DNA of 64,000 nt, taken from NCBI GenBank assembly GCA_018806915.1, contig JAGKQI010000105.1:992001-1056000 (forward strand). The letters run 5' to 3'. The notes beneath the pieces are model-generated. The model was not told where the DNA came from. It saw nothing but the letters and a program-made list of their open reading frames with translations, and made no database searches. Shown here piece after piece: positions 1-10,948 of the stretch (positions are counted from its first letter, which is position 1; each line of letters begins with the position of its first letter). Origin of the DNA: Phytophthora colocasiae. Taxonomy: Eukaryota > Oomycota > Peronosporomycetes > Peronosporales > Peronosporaceae. A program made the translations under genes and the position numbers.

Positions 1-930
1 GAACGATTTGATGGCACAGTGGCATCTGGAAGCTTCGACGCCAAGGCTCGCGATTTCTGTGAAGAGCTCGACGAACAAATGGACGACGCCCAATCAATCG
101 CTGGCCAAGTATGGAGCGAAGACGTGAAGAAAGCTGTGTTAAAAATGCACCTTACGGGTATGGCGCGTCGTTGGTATCGCGATTGGCGAGCCGCCAACCC
201 TGCGGCGACTTACTCGGACGGAGCACATGCGCTAATATACGAATTCCGGCCTGTATTGCTCCGAGTGGACATCGCGGAGCGCATCAAGAAGGAGCGAAAG
301 GGCTGGAACGAGACGTACCGTGAATATGCGGACCGGCTTCTCCAGATGGCAGATGCGTTAGAGGGTGGAAAAGCCGTTCCCGCGAATGCGCGCCACGCCC
401 TTGTTGCGTTCGTGCGAAATGGATATCCCAAATTCACCGACTTCTTAGAGACGAAGGTCAGTCTGGAAGGAGAAAAGCCTGAAGAACAGTTGAAAGTCGC
501 GGTCTCGGTGTTGGCGCGCAAGGCAGAGACGGACGGACGCCTCCCGGAACGCAAGAAGGTGAAAGCTGCGTCCCAAGCAGCGCCAACGACAAAGAACAAA
601 TTTACGAAATCCACAAGCAAGAAGCCACAGCCGACGCCAGCAAAGGACGCGAAGAATCCGAAGAAACGCGCCGCTGAAGCCAAGACAGCTGTCGTTGAGC
701 GGAAGAAGAAGAAGACCGCAACCAGCGTTGGAAGCAACAAGTCCTCGTTTACCTGCTACGTGTGTGGCCAAGCCGGGCACACGGCTGCCTATCATCGCCG
801 ATACCTATCCGGTGATGCAGAAGCCAAGAAGAGAAGGGCGAAGCAAACCAAGCCGCTGCCCAGTCTTCGGAAGACGAATCCAGTGGGAGCGAGTGAAGTG
901 TTGGCGTCAGGTGGTGCCCTATATTATTAG
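1..930 (+). CDS. copia-1 Gag (partial, zinc-knuckle nucleocapsid)
   Basis: Gag binds element RNA and builds the virus-like particle. The frame is open from base 1 to a TAG at 928-930, so the N terminus is missing. The first ~170 residues are the helical gag core (the MHLTGMARRWYRDWRAANP stretch). A Lys/Ala-rich linker follows, then a zinc knuckle near the end starting CYVCGQAGHTAAYH. The spacing is CX2CX4HX4 but the last Cys is His, so zinc binding may be weakened. The frame stops just before the protease, where a one-base shift moves the reading to the next frame. Confidence 0.85.
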   Translation, partial: ERFDGTVASGSFDAKARDFCEELDEQMDDAQSIAGQVWSEDVKKAVLKMHLTGMARRWYRDWRAANPAATYSDGAHALIYEFRPVLLRVDIAERIKKERKGWNETYREYADRLLQMADALEGGKAVPANARHALVAFVRNGYPKFTDFLETKVSLEGEKPEEQLKVAVSVLARKAETDGRLPERKKVKAASQAAPTTKNKFTKSTSKKPQPTPAKDAKNPKKRAAEAKTAVVERKKKKTATSVGSNKSSFTCYVCGQAGHTAAYHRRYLSGDAEAKKRRAKQTKPLPSLRKTNPVGASEVLASGGALYY

Positions 931-1649
931 ATTCGGGCGCGTCCCACCACCTGACGGGCCGACTGGATGCCTTGACGATCACTAATAGCCATCAAACGCT
1001 GGCAGTCAAGGTCGCGGATGGACGAACGGTAGTAGCGAAGGCCAAAGGAAGGCTGAACGTTCACGCCATGGTGGACGATGGCCGCGGTAACCCTATTCGA
1101 CGGGACTTCGTTGTGGATAACGTTTACTATGTGCCTGGATTCGAGAGCACACTGCTGTCAGTGTCGACGCTCGTGAAAGCTGGTCACGGCATTGAATTCT
1201 CCGAGTCCAGCTGCACCGTGTACAACGGCAATCGCCGACTGGTTGGTTGCGTGGCCCGCCTATTAAATGGAGTGTACTCGGTGATTACTGAGGAAGATGC
1301 TGGGCTCGCTATGCCAAGAGCTATCTCTGCTGCAGTCCTTGGACAGGACTTGGAGAGCTGGCACAGACGACTCGGACACGTGAACTACGGTACTTTGCAG
1401 AAGATGGTGTCCAGTGGAGCTGTGAAGGGACTAAAGGTGGCTCAAGGAACCAAACCCCACATCTGCACAATTTGCGCTCTCATGAAGTCGACCAAGGTTC
1501 CCGCTCCCTCTCGCCGGTCTAGTAGCGATGAAGCTGCTGACGGAGTGTCTCAGTGGTCCCGTGTCAAAGTCTCGAAAAGGAAAGCGGTACATTATGGTGG
1601 TCGTGTGGAGAGATTATGTGAGGGCTTACGGTATCAAGCGCAAGTCTGA
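927..1649 (+). pseudogene. copia-1 protease and N-terminal integrase segment
   Basis: This frame begins with LLDSGASHHLTG (nt ~927-962), the active-site motif of copia aspartic proteases, which cleave Gag-Pol. Around 1360-1490 is the integrase zinc domain: WHRRLGHVNY supplies the two His and [11 protein letters not shown] the two Cys. The frame then runs out at 1649, and the rest of integrase continues from about 1528 in another frame. No complete Gag-Pol can be read without frame changes, so I call it a pseudogene segment. A programmed frameshift is unlikely because two breaks in opposite directions would be needed. Confidence 0.82.
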
Positions 1650-3984
1650 AGCTGCTCAAACGATCAAGCAGTTCCTCGCTCTGATCGAGCGCCACGCCGA
1701 GGTGCAGGCCTCCTCCATAAAAGTGTTGAGGACTGATGGAGGGACCGAGTTCCTGAATAAGGACGTCCGCAAGCTGATCCAGCAAACAGGGATACTTCAT
1801 GAGCACACGACGAGATATTCATCGTTCCAGAACGGAGTTGCGGAGAGGAACATTCGTACGCTCACCGATATGGCGTCAGCCATGTTAGCGGACTCCGGTC
1901 TTCACCACTGGCTGTGGGAAGATGCCTTGAAACATGCAGCCTTTATTCGCAATCGCATACCCAAGGCTGGAAGCAGCGTCACCCCACACGAACGAATATT
2001 CGGCCGGAAACCTGACCTGAGTAAAATACCCATCTTCGGGCAGGCCGTCGTGGCACGCATTCCGCCAGAGATCAGACGCAAAAACCTCCGTTTTACTGAC
2101 GCTCGTGGAGAGCTGGGAGCATTTGTCGGCTGCAACGATACGATAAAGGGCTTCCAAGTTCACATTCCAGGCCCCAGCCGCAGTGTAATCGAGTCCAGAG
2201 ACGTGCGTGTGCTCGACCGAATGCTACATGAACTCAACCCAGTCGATGAGGATGAAGACCTCGGCGACGCAACAGATGATGATGACTCCGACGATGAAGA
2301 CTCTAGTGCAGTAGTCACTACTGACCCAGATCCGTCGGAGCTGACAGCCGTTCGACGCTCCAAGCGTATTGCGCAACGAAACGAAGACCAGGCGCATGCG
2401 TTCTCGGTGCTCGCCGAAGTCATTCGGGAGCCGATGAATTTGGCCGAGGCCAAGCGATCCCCTCAATGGTCCCACTGGGAACAGGCCATAAGGGAGGAAA
2501 TTGAGGCACTCTTTGAAAACGGGACCTTTGAATGGGTCGAGCCGCCACCCGATGCCAAGATCCTCGATCACACGTTCCAATTCCGGTTAAAGTTGGGATC
2601 TGACGGGGATATTGCTCGATATAAGGCGAGACTATGCGCCAGAGGTGACAAACAAGAATTCATCCTGCACTTCCTGGATACTTATGCTCCTGTAGCTGCA
2701 CTCGTCACGGTACGCATCTTCTTGGCTATAGTAGTGAGACTCGAGCTTCACGTGCGCCAGGGTGACGTGCCATCGGCCTATGTGAAGGCTGATCTCGTTG
2801 AAGAAATCTACATGCGTCCCGTGCCGGGTGTTTTGGACGTAAATCACACTGGACTGGTTTGGCGGCTGCGCAAAGCGCTGTATGGACTCCGTCAAGCGGG
2901 TCGACAATGGCACAAGGAAATTGATGGTTTCCTCAGGGAGTATGGGCTCTCGCCAGCGCGCGCAGACCCGTGTTTGTACTTTACTTATGTGGATGACTCA
3001 CTTCTGCTAGTGTGTTTGTATGTAGATGACCTTCTTATCGCACACAAAGAAGAGGAGCAAGTACTCCGTCTTATGGCTGCGCTCAGTCGCAAGTACCAAG
3101 TCAAGGACCTCGGCGAGCCCGACCAGTTCCTCTGCATGCGAGTGGAGAGACCATCGAAGTCTGTCCTGCTGCTCTCGCAAGTGACGTACGTGCAGGAAAT
3201 GCTGCACCGCTTTGCAGTTGACGAGACACGACCAGCCTCTACACCCATGGTGCCTAACACGCGTTTGGACCTGGAAGACCAAGTTCAAAGTCAGGAAGAA
3301 GCCATCTTCATGCAGCGCCAGCCGTACCGTCAAGCCGTCGGCGCGCTTTTGTATCTGGCTCGCGTGAGCCGACCGGATATCGGTTTTGCAGTGAGTCAAT
3401 TATCAAGGCACTGCGCTACACCAAGGAAAGCGGCTTGGGATGCAGTGAAGTTTTTGTTCCGCTACCTAAATGGGACAAAATCAATGCATCTACGATTTGA
3501 ACCTAGCGGCGACGATATCATGGTAGCGTCCGATGCTGACTGGGCCAACGACCACGTGGACAGGAAGTCGATCTCCGGACACGTCGTGTTCCTTTTTGGG
3601 TGTCCAGTCGCCTGGGGCAGCAAGAAGCAGACCATCGTCGCAAAGTCAAGCACGGCTGCTGAGTACATTGCAGCAGATGTCGCTATCGAAGAAGCGATGA
3701 TGGTGCGACTAATCGTCGACGAGGTCATGCACCGGAACACACCGTTGACGCTGTGCATGGACAGTCAGCCAGCCATCGCCCGGTTGAAGAGACACGGGTT
3801 ATCGGAGACTCAGAAGACCGTGGATGTCAAGTTTAAGGCCGCCAAGAGCTTGCTTCAAGAGGGGTCGATTGCAGTGCAATATTTGCCGACGGGTGAAATG
3901 CCTGCCGATCTACTCACGAAGGCTCTAGCCCGGATCCAACACCTACGCAAGTGTGGCATGTGTTGCCTTGCGAGCACCGGGTAG
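1528..3984 (+). CDS. copia-1 integrase core, reverse transcriptase and RNase H
   Basis: About 818 codons. The integrase core shows [10 protein letters not shown] and the later Glu in [12 protein letters not shown]. An Asp/Glu-rich linker (nt 2240-2340) leads to the RVT_2 reverse transcriptase with [27 protein letters not shown] and the catalytic [10 protein letters not shown]. RNase H follows: [13 protein letters not shown], then [11 protein letters not shown], and [10 protein letters not shown] near the end. These activities copy the element RNA and insert the cDNA. This frame is uninterrupted and is the best preserved part of the element. Confidence 0.92.
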   Translation: MKLLTECLSGPVSKSRKGKRYIMVVVWRDYVRAYGIKRKSEAAQTIKQFLALIERHAEVQASSIKVLRTDGGTEFLNKDVRKLIQQTGILHEHTTRYSSFQNGVAERNIRTLTDMASAMLADSGLHHWLWEDALKHAAFIRNRIPKAGSSVTPHERIFGRKPDLSKIPIFGQAVVARIPPEIRRKNLRFTDARGELGAFVGCNDTIKGFQVHIPGPSRSVIESRDVRVLDRMLHELNPVDEDEDLGDATDDDDSDDEDSSAVVTTDPDPSELTAVRRSKRIAQRNEDQAHAFSVLAEVIREPMNLAEAKRSPQWSHWEQAIREEIEALFENGTFEWVEPPPDAKILDHTFQFRLKLGSDGDIARYKARLCARGDKQEFILHFLDTYAPVAALVTVRIFLAIVVRLELHVRQGDVPSAYVKADLVEEIYMRPVPGVLDVNHTGLVWRLRKALYGLRQAGRQWHKEIDGFLREYGLSPARADPCLYFTYVDDSLLLVCLYVDDLLIAHKEEEQVLRLMAALSRKYQVKDLGEPDQFLCMRVERPSKSVLLLSQVTYVQEMLHRFAVDETRPASTPMVPNTRLDLEDQVQSQEEAIFMQRQPYRQAVGALLYLARVSRPDIGFAVSQLSRHCATPRKAAWDAVKFLFRYLNGTKSMHLRFEPSGDDIMVASDADWANDHVDRKSISGHVVFLFGCPVAWGSKKQTIVAKSSTAAEYIAADVAIEEAMMVRLIVDEVMHRNTPLTLCMDSQPAIARLKRHGLSETQKTVDVKFKAAKSLLQEGSIAVQYLPTGEMPADLLTKALARIQHLRKCGMCCLASTG

Positions 3985-4016
3985 CAAAGATACTCGCGTG
4001 CTGCTTGTGGGGGAGG

Positions 4017-4340
4017 TGTGGAATCGGCGGCGTAGTACTGGTACAAGCTGCACGCGAGCCCACCCCACGGTCCTGGACGCAGTGACAATGGAGGCGTGGC
4101 CAGCGGGCATTGGCCAGTGGACCTTCAAGCTCAACATCGTATGCGTATACATGAACCCTGAAAAAGAGGCAGACATTACTCTAAACCAACCTAATGCACT
4201 TCAGAATTATCTGTCTCTCAGAGAAGCAGATTTTGCAACATGTCAGCATTCTCGAGTTGAGTGTTGACAGTGTCAGCCTTGTCTACAAGCATTTAAACAC
4301 TACAAGTCAGAATCGTAAACACGTCAGCATTTCGTCACGA
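4017..4340 (+). repeat. putative 3' LTR of copia-1 (right boundary unknown)
   Basis: A polypurine tract directly precedes TGTGGAATCGG, the expected TG start of an LTR, 32 bp after the RNase H stop. The sequence beyond is non-coding. The 5' LTR is outside the window, so the CA end and target-site duplication cannot be identified; 4340 is only an estimate. Confidence 0.5.
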
Positions 4341-4426
4341 TAATATATCTTCCGGGATGGACGGGCTAGTCTGAGCAAGCTCATCCGCGCCATTCTGCAA
4401 TTGTGGTGGCTCAACAGCTTTTCCAT

Positions 4427-4790
4427 CCGTGTCTAGTCAACCCCAAGAGTTAAAAGTTGACAGCTGGCCTCTTAGATCTAATGCACAACGTACCGGTCCC
4501 ATTTTGATGACCCCATACTTTACCGAAAGCAGCGAGCTCACGTCGACGAGTCTTGGCTGCTTCGGCAAGCTGCTTCTTCGTGGGTTTCTTGGCAGCTTTC
4601 TTGGCTGGTTTCTTTGCAGGCAGGACAGATGGTGTTGCAGATGCCGCCGTCGATACAACCGGCTCCGTTACCCGTTTCTTTGAGGGGTTTTGCTCGTTTT
4701 CTCGAGCAAGTCACGCTCCACCCGCTTGCGACGTGGTTTGTCGACGTCTACGATAGTACTTCGGTCTAGAATAAGCGCCAATCATCAGAG
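4427..4790 (-). pseudogene. Lys/Ala-rich ORF relic
   Basis: Read leftwards, one minus frame gives an Ala/Lys-rich run (KKPAKKAAKKPTKKQLAEAA) followed by KTRRRELAAFGKVWG and a stop near 4449. The upstream basic segment (DVDKPRRKRVERDLLEKTSK) is in a neighbouring frame, so a one-base break separates them. The composition resembles a histone-H1-like or nucleic-acid-binding tail, but I do not recognise the protein. It could equally be part of an old repeat. Confidence 0.3.
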
Positions 4791-5031
4791 AGCAGGAATG
4801 TACAAGATGTTCGCGCGCGATACGTACTTGCATGCGCATCCGAGCGTACCAGAACGTTGGAGATGTTCAACCGAGAGCACCGTTCTTTATCGGAGCGGAC
4901 ATACTCCAACAACTCGTCTTCTCCATTGAAGTAGGCCACGCCTTGCTTTCCGTTTTTGCTACATCCCGGTTTCACATAGTTGCAGCTGAAAGAGCAACAA
5001 AAGACTGTTACAAGCCAACATCAACGATGCA

Positions 5032-5475
5032 TTCAGATGCTCTAGTACATTTACTGCTGTTGAATCTTGGAACCATGCTTCCACGTCCACTTCTCCTTCC
5101 GCAGAAGTGGCCAGATCGCGTTAAAATCCATACAGTAGTCCATGGCTTGGCTTTATCTCTGTCGAAGCGAAGAATGAGGGGCTTGGCGGCAAAGCGGTGG
5201 AGGGTAATCGATATTTGATTATTTTTGAAATCCCAGAGCTCGTCTTTTCACGAGGTACTTCAAACCAACTATTTTAGCAGCCAATCCCGTTCATGCTTTC
5301 GAACACGTGGCCCAATCATATCCGTCCGATTGTGGGAAGGGACGATGACTCCTTTTTTACGGAATTTGATGAATAGCGAAATCAAGACGTTCTTATGCTG
5401 TTCAGAACAGCATAAACCTGATTTCGCACCCTCCACGTTCAAGGAGTTAAGCAACGGATATTTTTTGTTGTTCAT
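5032..5475 (-). pseudogene. relic resembling an EsV-1-7-type cysteine repeat protein
   Basis: The minus frame at 5269-5475 reads LNSLNVEGAKSGLCCSEQHK, which resembles the SFNVEGxKxGLYCxEHK repeat of EsV-1-7-type cysteine-motif proteins known from brown algae and present in oomycetes. Only one degenerate repeat is visible. The next block (5032-5218, minus) is open in a different frame. No complete gene can be drawn. The match is from memory of the repeat pattern and may be coincidental. Confidence 0.28.
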
Positions 5476-5479
5476 GGCG

Positions 5480-6290
5480 CTCCAGTAATTGATCCGGATT
5501 ATTCTGGCTCAGCGTAATCTTAAATTTTGTGGTTTCATATGTCTACGCATCTATTGGCTCTAAGTGGTTGCAGTTGCCACTTCAACATTTCTTATGCGAC
5601 TTTTATTGGATGTAAATCCTAAGGATCGGCAACATTCAAGTTTCCATCCGGACATTTTGATTATGGGACGCTACGGGGAAATTCTGGTTCAGCCACACGG
5701 AGACTTCGTAGGATTTCATTGGTAAATAAAAATAATAGCAGGATACGAGAAAGATAGTTTTTAGGATAGGACCTGGATTCTCGGGTGCGTGTCCAGTCAC
5801 CCAGGATCGTTGGTTGCAACTACTAGCAAGCGCCAACAAAACTAACTCAATCAATCACTTCTCAATTTCCAATCTCCTGTTCAAGTCAACTTCCGGCAAG
5901 ACCTCGACCGCAGCGCCGACGCTGCCAGCTCCGACTCGACTCCGACTCCGACTCTCTTCGTCAAGGCCGCCAATGACTGCTTCCTCCGTATGGCTGGCCT
6001 CTTCACATAGTAGCACTTGACGTGTCAAGCTTCGATTCAAGTTCAAGAGTCGAAGACTGGGTATTGCCTCTTAGCACGAGCTTTAACGTTCGGGGGCTTG
6101 TTGGTGTGGTTGCATACCAGTGTTGGGAACACTTTCGGAACTCCTTTCTTGGGCCTGTGGTTTAGTGCTGTCTTACGACTCCCTGTCCCGCCAAGGAAAG
6201 CACGGAGAATAACTTCTGGAAAAAGCTCACACACTTGGTCGTGCTTGATCTACACTCGTTGCTACTGGGTCTGTTCTATGTGCTTCTTGC
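5480..6290. other. unassigned DNA
   Basis: No ORF here carries a recognisable domain. A 63-codon minus frame (5855-6046) and overlapping plus frames have no convincing features. The stretch lies between the relics on the left and the split ORF starting at 6291, and could hold the 5' end of that gene or old LTR sequence. Confidence 0.4.
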
Positions 6291-6467
6291 ATGGGTAAAC
6301 GAAAAACTCGTCAACCCGAAGCACCGTTCCTGAACGACACCAAGTCCTTGACCACTCGCAGTGAAACACTCGACAAACTGCGCCGGAACTTGTGGTTGAC
6401 TACGCAGAAGCAGCTGAAGATCGTACAACTCGTCCGCAACGAAATACCAGATTGCAAGGACTCCGAC
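6291..6467 (+). pseudogene. 5' half of a small ORF disrupted by gypsy-1
   Basis: An ATG at 6291, with an in-frame TGA 45 nt upstream, opens 59 codons ending exactly at the gypsy-1 target-site duplication CCGAC (6463-6467). The same frame resumes at 13876 and runs 44 more codons to TAG, so the empty-site ORF would be 103 codons. The visible half contains LDKLRRNLWLTTQKQLKIV, amphipathic and probably helical. I do not recognise the family. Reading through the insertion as it stands gives a few LTR-encoded residues and a stop at 6483. Confidence 0.6.
6463..6467. repeat. gypsy-1 target-site duplication, left (CCGAC)
   Basis: Identical to 13871-13875. The duplication and exact restoration of the flanking reading frame fix the insertion site to the base. 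Confidence 0.93.
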
Positions 6468-6875
6468 TGCAGCGGGGCTGCGTAGGTGTGCACCGCACAG
6501 AGGAAGTTTAGTTGACTCGTAGAGTCCTGGCACTAGCCTTCGGTTCTATACAAGAACCAAGTAGTCCACTAAATACGGGACTCACAGAGTCAGTGTCCCT
6601 ATAATAAAGGACTAACACTAACTATGTAAAATGCAAATGGGATTTTTAATTTACTTTATTACCCTAATCCTAAATGTAACGGTTTTAGTATCTAACATAC
6701 TAAATCCTAATAAAAATGCAACGTGAGGCTCTGCACGTATCTACTCGTGTGTGCCACACCATTATGTACCCACATAAATGTATCCATGAGTGTCACACAC
6801 CATTATGTACCCACATAAATGTATCCACGTGTGTCACACACCAACGAGAAACATTCGTGTAACATCCCCGTTACA
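6468..6875 (-). repeat. gypsy-1 3' LTR
   Basis: 408 bp, starting TGCAGCGGGG and ending GTTACA on the plus strand. It matches 13448-13870 along its length, with small indels such as the 8-9 bp present only in the right copy near the CTAGCCTTCGG segment. It contains a direct repeat of roughly 43 bp (6762-6846) around ATGTACCCACATAAATGTAT. Confidence 0.95.
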
Positions 6876-6890
6876 CTCCCCCCCCACCAA
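6876..6890 (-). other. gypsy-1 polypurine tract
   Basis: On the minus strand a G-rich run (GGTGGGGGGGGAG) lies immediately upstream of the 3' LTR start. This is the expected primer position for plus-strand DNA synthesis and confirms both element orientation and LTR boundary. Confidence 0.85.
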
Positions 6891-7790
6891 GATTCCGGAT
6901 ACCGTATCCGGAAAGTGTAAACACACGACGCGATTATCAGCCGAAGGCCACGGCACCTTGCCTTGCGCGGATGATGCTGTCTCTCGTGCGTGTTACACGC
7001 CTCCGTACGCGATGCCACTTGGTACACACTTGGGCCCAATGCTTACCAAGCATAGGAGCCTGCTGGCTCGAGTCAAGGGACTCTACGGGCGTGGGGAGAA
7101 GGCCACAAGTGGCGTATCGACGATATCACTGGATCAATGATCCATAGGGCAAGCCTTCCAGGCTACCAACAGTTCCACGAACCACACAGCAGTGGGGTCC
7201 ACTCGCTTCACTGTTAATGTGACCCTCGGATGAGCACTGTGTGCAGGGCTTGATGCCCAAGTTGTCCTTGAAGCAGGCGCAAGCGCCACTATGTGTCACA
7301 GACACTGTGTCTTGTGAATACACGTGCTCAGCACAGTCGTAGACACGACAACGAGCACCAGACAGCTAAGCAGTCGCTCAGGAGGAGCTTACCTACCTCC
7401 TACTGCTATGCAGCACGCGGGATCCAATGCATTGGCATCCCTGGCATCCACAGTGCCTCATGATAGTCATACCCATTGAACGCTTCTAGCGTCAGGTGAT
7501 CGGATAGAATCAGTTTCCATCACCACTTGTCGTTTAGACAGAACGTCGTTAAGACGGTTGTTCATCACGAACCATCTTCGCTTCATGATCGCAAAGCTCC
7601 GGGCCATAGGCCAGTGCTGTTAAAGGGTCATAGACCCTTGAAACACGCGCGCGAGGCGCATGTAGCTCTACTGCACTTGCAGTTTGAGCATAGCATTCGA
7701 TGTCACATCGACGGCACCGACGTGCTCGCTGCAAGTATTGCAGCTACGGGTCAGAGCCTGAGCTCAGCAACGACCCTGTGGACTCCCACC
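6891..7790 (-). other. gypsy-1 3' untranslated region
   Basis: About 900 bp between the chromodomain stop and the polypurine tract. No frame here carries a recognisable domain, and short ORFs on both strands look like chance. Long 3' non-coding segments occur in chromoviruses. Confidence 0.6.
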
Positions 7791-9480
7791 TTAGTGGGAG
7801 GTGCTTGGCACCCGGCGACTCCGTCGTACCCCCATCGGGCGTTCTGACACCGGGTGTGCCCGATCATACGCGTCAACGACGTCGGGGCAATCCTGCCGTA
7901 GTGGCACCTCAAACTCCCACGAGTTCTGTGAGTGAGGGTAACCTCGCCACTTCACCAGATACTGGTTGTGACCTTGGCGACGACGCCGCGCCATCAGGCG
8001 ATCCACATGATAGTGAAGCTCACCTTGCTCATCGAGCAGAGCAGGAGGAGGACGAGCGGTCGATGGGTTCTCGCGCTGCGAGTGTAGACGCACTGCATTG
8101 CTTGCAGACCCGCGTCGGCTCGATGAAGGAGCACGACCACAACGTTGGTCGTCCGACCCATCGCTTAGCGACTGATCTCGAGGAGACCTAGAGTCTCGGG
8201 GACCGGTCTGAGTCGCCTCTGGTGCTGCATCAGCGGGTCTATGACCTCGAGCATCACGTTGCTCCAGATCGACAAGACCTGTTGGTTCGGATGCAACCAC
8301 CTGTGGCTCTGCCACCTGCTGCCATGCAGCCTTCGTCCGACCCGGCACCAGCGCCTCAGAGCTCACAAGAGCAGGGTCCCGATATGGCTTAAGCAAGCCC
8401 ACGTAGAACACAGGATGTGTTCGCATACGCTTTGGCAAGTCAAGCGTGTATGCCAGGCCCTTCTTGGCCACGACCGTGAACGGGCCGATGAAGCGCGGCC
8501 GCAACTTCGTCTTGAAGACGGCTGACACTGCGTGTGTAGGCAGGTTCTTAGCGTTTAATAAAACGTGATCACCGACCTTGAATTCCCACATGTTGCTTCT
8601 GCCTTTGGCATCAGCTTGTTCCTTTTGAACATCTTGGCTTTCAGCCATTGCGTCACGCACACGGCGTAAGATGCTAAGCCTCTTCGAGAGGAAGTCATCG
8701 ACTTGCTTACGAACAGCAAGGGGGCTGACATCAGCTAGCTCGGAGTCGAGCGACGGCACAGCCTCTCCCCCACCAAGCCCGAGGCCACTGCGTGGCGGAG
8801 TGAGCGGGACGCGCGGATGCGCAAGGCCGTTCACGTAGAACGGGGTGAAGCCTGTCGAGGCATGCACCGCGTTGTTCATTGAGAACTCAACGAGAGGCAG
8901 CATAGCGCTCCAACGCTTCGGCGTTTCAGCGCATACGCTGTGGATGATGTCCCCCAGGACGCGATTCACGCGCTCAGTCTGACCGTCGGTCTGCGGATGA
9001 TCCGCCGTGGGCATGTCCAGTCGAGTGCCAAGCACTTTGAAGACGGACGTCCAGAAGTGACCCGTGAAACGGGGGTCTCGATCCGAGACAATGGTCTCTG
9101 GCAGCCCATGCTGGCGGAAGACCCGATCGATAAAGATCGTCGCTGTACCAGCGCCATCGACGGTGTCCGGCACAGCCGCTAGGTGAGCCATCTTGCTCAG
9201 ACGGTCAACAAAGATCACCACGCCCGTGTTGCCTGCCGAGTCCTTCGGCAAGCCAAACACAAAGTCCATACTGATGGACTGCCAACACCCAGAGGGTACA
9301 GGCAAGCTCGCCAAAGGCGCAGCCGTATGCGGCGAGGGTTTAACCCGCTGACACGTCTCGCACGTGCGCACATATGTGCTGACCCCCTTGTACATCTTCG
9401 GCCACCAGTACATGGAGCTCACCGAGCCATAGGTCTTCTCGCGACCGAGGTGGCCGCTCGTAGGTGTGTCGTGGGCCTCA
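7791..9480 (-). CDS. gypsy-1 integrase with C-terminal chromodomain
   Basis: The main frame (7791-9422) holds the end of the zinc domain (CETCQRVK), the catalytic core with Asp in MDFVFGLPKD, Asp in VSDRDPRFTGHFW and Glu in PQTDGQTERVNR, then a GPF-type region (LRPRFIGPFTVV). Near the end a chromodomain reads QYLVKWRGYPHSQNSWEFE. In chromoviruses this domain steers insertion to particular chromatin marks. The first ~20 codons (GHLGREKTYGS) lie just upstream in the same frame, after a two-base gap interrupting the join to RNase H. Catalytic residues are intact here although the element as a whole is broken. Confidence 0.94.
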
Positions 9481-9494
9481 TAGGATACGGTACT

Positions 9495-10256
9495 TCAGAA
9501 CCTCATCATGAGGGACCACCACGCGTGGTGGCCATCTTGACCCGTGCTGTAGTACAGCAGACCGCCTTTCAGGCTATAGCGTTGGAGTCGCGCCTTTAGG
9601 CGTCGTGACAGAGTCACCTTTGAGTCCTTAAACTCATCGCTCCCTAGAGCTTGAAGCAGCGCGACACAAGAGTCGTCCTGAGCGTACGCTGCTCGAACCA
9701 TGTCCGTCACGGACGACGTCACCGAGGTGACATGAGATAACTCATAGTCCGGGCGACGTGATAAAGCGTCAGCGAGGACGTTCTGCCTGCCAGGCTTGTA
9801 CTTCACCTCGAAGTTATACTCCGCAAAGAAGGAGAGCCATCGGGCCATCCTCTGCGAGAGGTGAGGCGACTGCGTCGCTGTGCGTAGTGACGCATGATCC
9901 GTGTAGATCACAAACGGCTTGGAGCCGAGCAGGTGAACCCTGAATTTGACGAGAGCGTACTTCATCGCAAGTAGCTCCTTGTCATGAACTGGATAGTTCT
10001 TCTCAGCAGCCTTGAGCTGCCGAGACTCAAACGCAATGACGCGTTCGCGCCCTTCGGCGTCCGCTTGTAGCAAAGCACTACCGATGGCAAAGTCCGAGGC
10101 GTCACAGACGACGATGAACGGACGATCGGGGTCTGGCAACGCCAGTATCGGTGCCTGAAGCAGGCTATCCTTGATACGAGTGAACGCACTCTCGTGCTCA
10201 GCACGCCATACCCATTCGGCATCCTTCTTAAGGAGATCCGACAGTGGCCGAGCCAA
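9495..10256 (-). CDS. gypsy-1 RNase H segment
   Basis: The frame reads FIVVCDASDFAIGSALLQ, then FESRQLKAAEKNYPVHDKEL, FVIYTDHASL and NVLADALSRRPDYE, the signature of Ty3/gypsy RNase H, which removes the RNA template during reverse transcription. It ends in GGLLYYSTGQDG, normally followed directly by integrase; a frameshift near 9535 diverts it to a TGA. Its start is also frame-shifted relative to RT (near 10255). Confidence 0.9.
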   Translation of the reverse strand: MARPLSDLLKKDAEWVWRAEHESAFTRIKDSLLQAPILALPDPDRPFIVVCDASDFAIGSALLQADAEGRERVIAFESRQLKAAEKNYPVHDKELLAMKYALVKFRVHLLGSKPFVIYTDHASLRTATQSPHLSQRMARWLSFFAEYNFEVKYKPGRQNVLADALSRRPDYELSHVTSVTSSVTDMVRAAYAQDDSCVALLQALGSDEFKDSKVTLSRRLKARLQRYSLKGGLLYYSTGQDGHHAWWSLMMRF

Positions 10257-10948
10257 CTCAGCGTTGGCTCAGCGTAGTTCTCGCTGTACTTGTGCAAGTA
10301 GTTGGACAAGCCCAGCCACTTACGCAAGTCCTTCTGGTTCAAGGGAACCGGCCAGTCCACAATGGCCTTGACCTTTGCTGGATCAGCACGAAGGCCATGC
10401 TTCCCAATGAAGCACCCTAGGAAAGGGATTTCTTCCGCGCCAAAGACGCACTTGTCCGCGTTGGCGTACAACTTGTTCGTGCGCATGCACTCGAGCACAG
10501 CTCGTACGTGTTCCACATGTACCTCGACATCAGTCTTTCCGTGCTCAGCACGACTGTGGACGAACACGTCGTCAAAGTACGTCTGTGCGAACGCCCGTAG
10601 GGGCCTAAACAACTCCGTCACTAGACGATTGAACGTTGCAGGCGCGTTCGACAGCCCTTGGGGCACGACGAACCACTCCCAGAGCATACCGCTCGGGGTA
10701 CTCACCGCTGTAAGCGGAATATCACTGGCTCGCATGAGCAGCTGATAGTAGCCATCGACTAAGTCGAGCGCACTGTACATGGTGGAACCCACCATGTTGT
10801 TCTGAAGAACATCCTTCCTAGGAATCGGTGTCTGTGCCGGAATCGTGGCAGCGTTAAGCTTATTGAAAGCGTGAACGATACGCCACTTCCCATTCGGCTT
10901 TCTGACACAGAACGTTGGTGCGGAGTGCGGAGACGTGCTCTCGCGCAC
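9962..10948 (-). CDS. gypsy-1 reverse transcriptase segment
   Basis: It shows SAPTFCVRKPNGKWRIVHAF, SALDLVDGYYQL, the VPQGLSNAPATFNRL motif and the catalytic YFDDVFVHS, then FLGCFIGKHGLRADP and KDLRKWLGLSNYLHKY. These are the standard Ty3/gypsy RT fingers, palm and connection. The coding frame departs near 10255. The upstream join (near 10955) is one base out of frame with the protease-RT linker. Confidence 0.93.
   Translation of the reverse strand: MRESTSPHSAPTFCVRKPNGKWRIVHAFNKLNAATIPAQTPIPRKDVLQNNMVGSTMYSALDLVDGYYQLLMRASDIPLTAVSTPSGMLWEWFVVPQGLSNAPATFNRLVTELFRPLRAFAQTYFDDVFVHSRAEHGKTDVEVHVEHVRAVLECMRTNKLYANADKCVFGAEEIPFLGCFIGKHGLRADPAKVKAIVDWPVPLNQKDLRKWLGLSNYLHKYSENYAEPTLSWLGHCRISLRRMPNGYGVLSTRVRSLVSRIACFRHRYWRCQTPIVRSSSSVTPRTLPSVVLCYKRTPKGANASLRLSLGSSRLLRRTIQFMTRSYLR

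Larger units (their letters stand above)
1..4017 (+). mobile_element. Ty1/copia retrotransposon copia-1, 5' end outside the window
   Basis: The order gag, aspartic protease, integrase, reverse transcriptase, RNase H is that of the Ty1/copia superfamily. The gag frame is already open at base 1, so the 5' LTR and gag start lie outside the window. Gag and RT are in the same frame, while protease and the N-terminal integrase occupy another one, so at least two indels separate them and the copy is probably dead. A purine tract (4007-4016) precedes a TGTGGAATC start of the putative 3' LTR. The far end of that LTR cannot be fixed without its partner. Confidence 0.93.

Noticed and set aside
927..1649. 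Programmed frameshift in copia-1
   Set aside because: Two breaks in opposite directions and no slippery site or pseudoknot evident; mutation is simpler.
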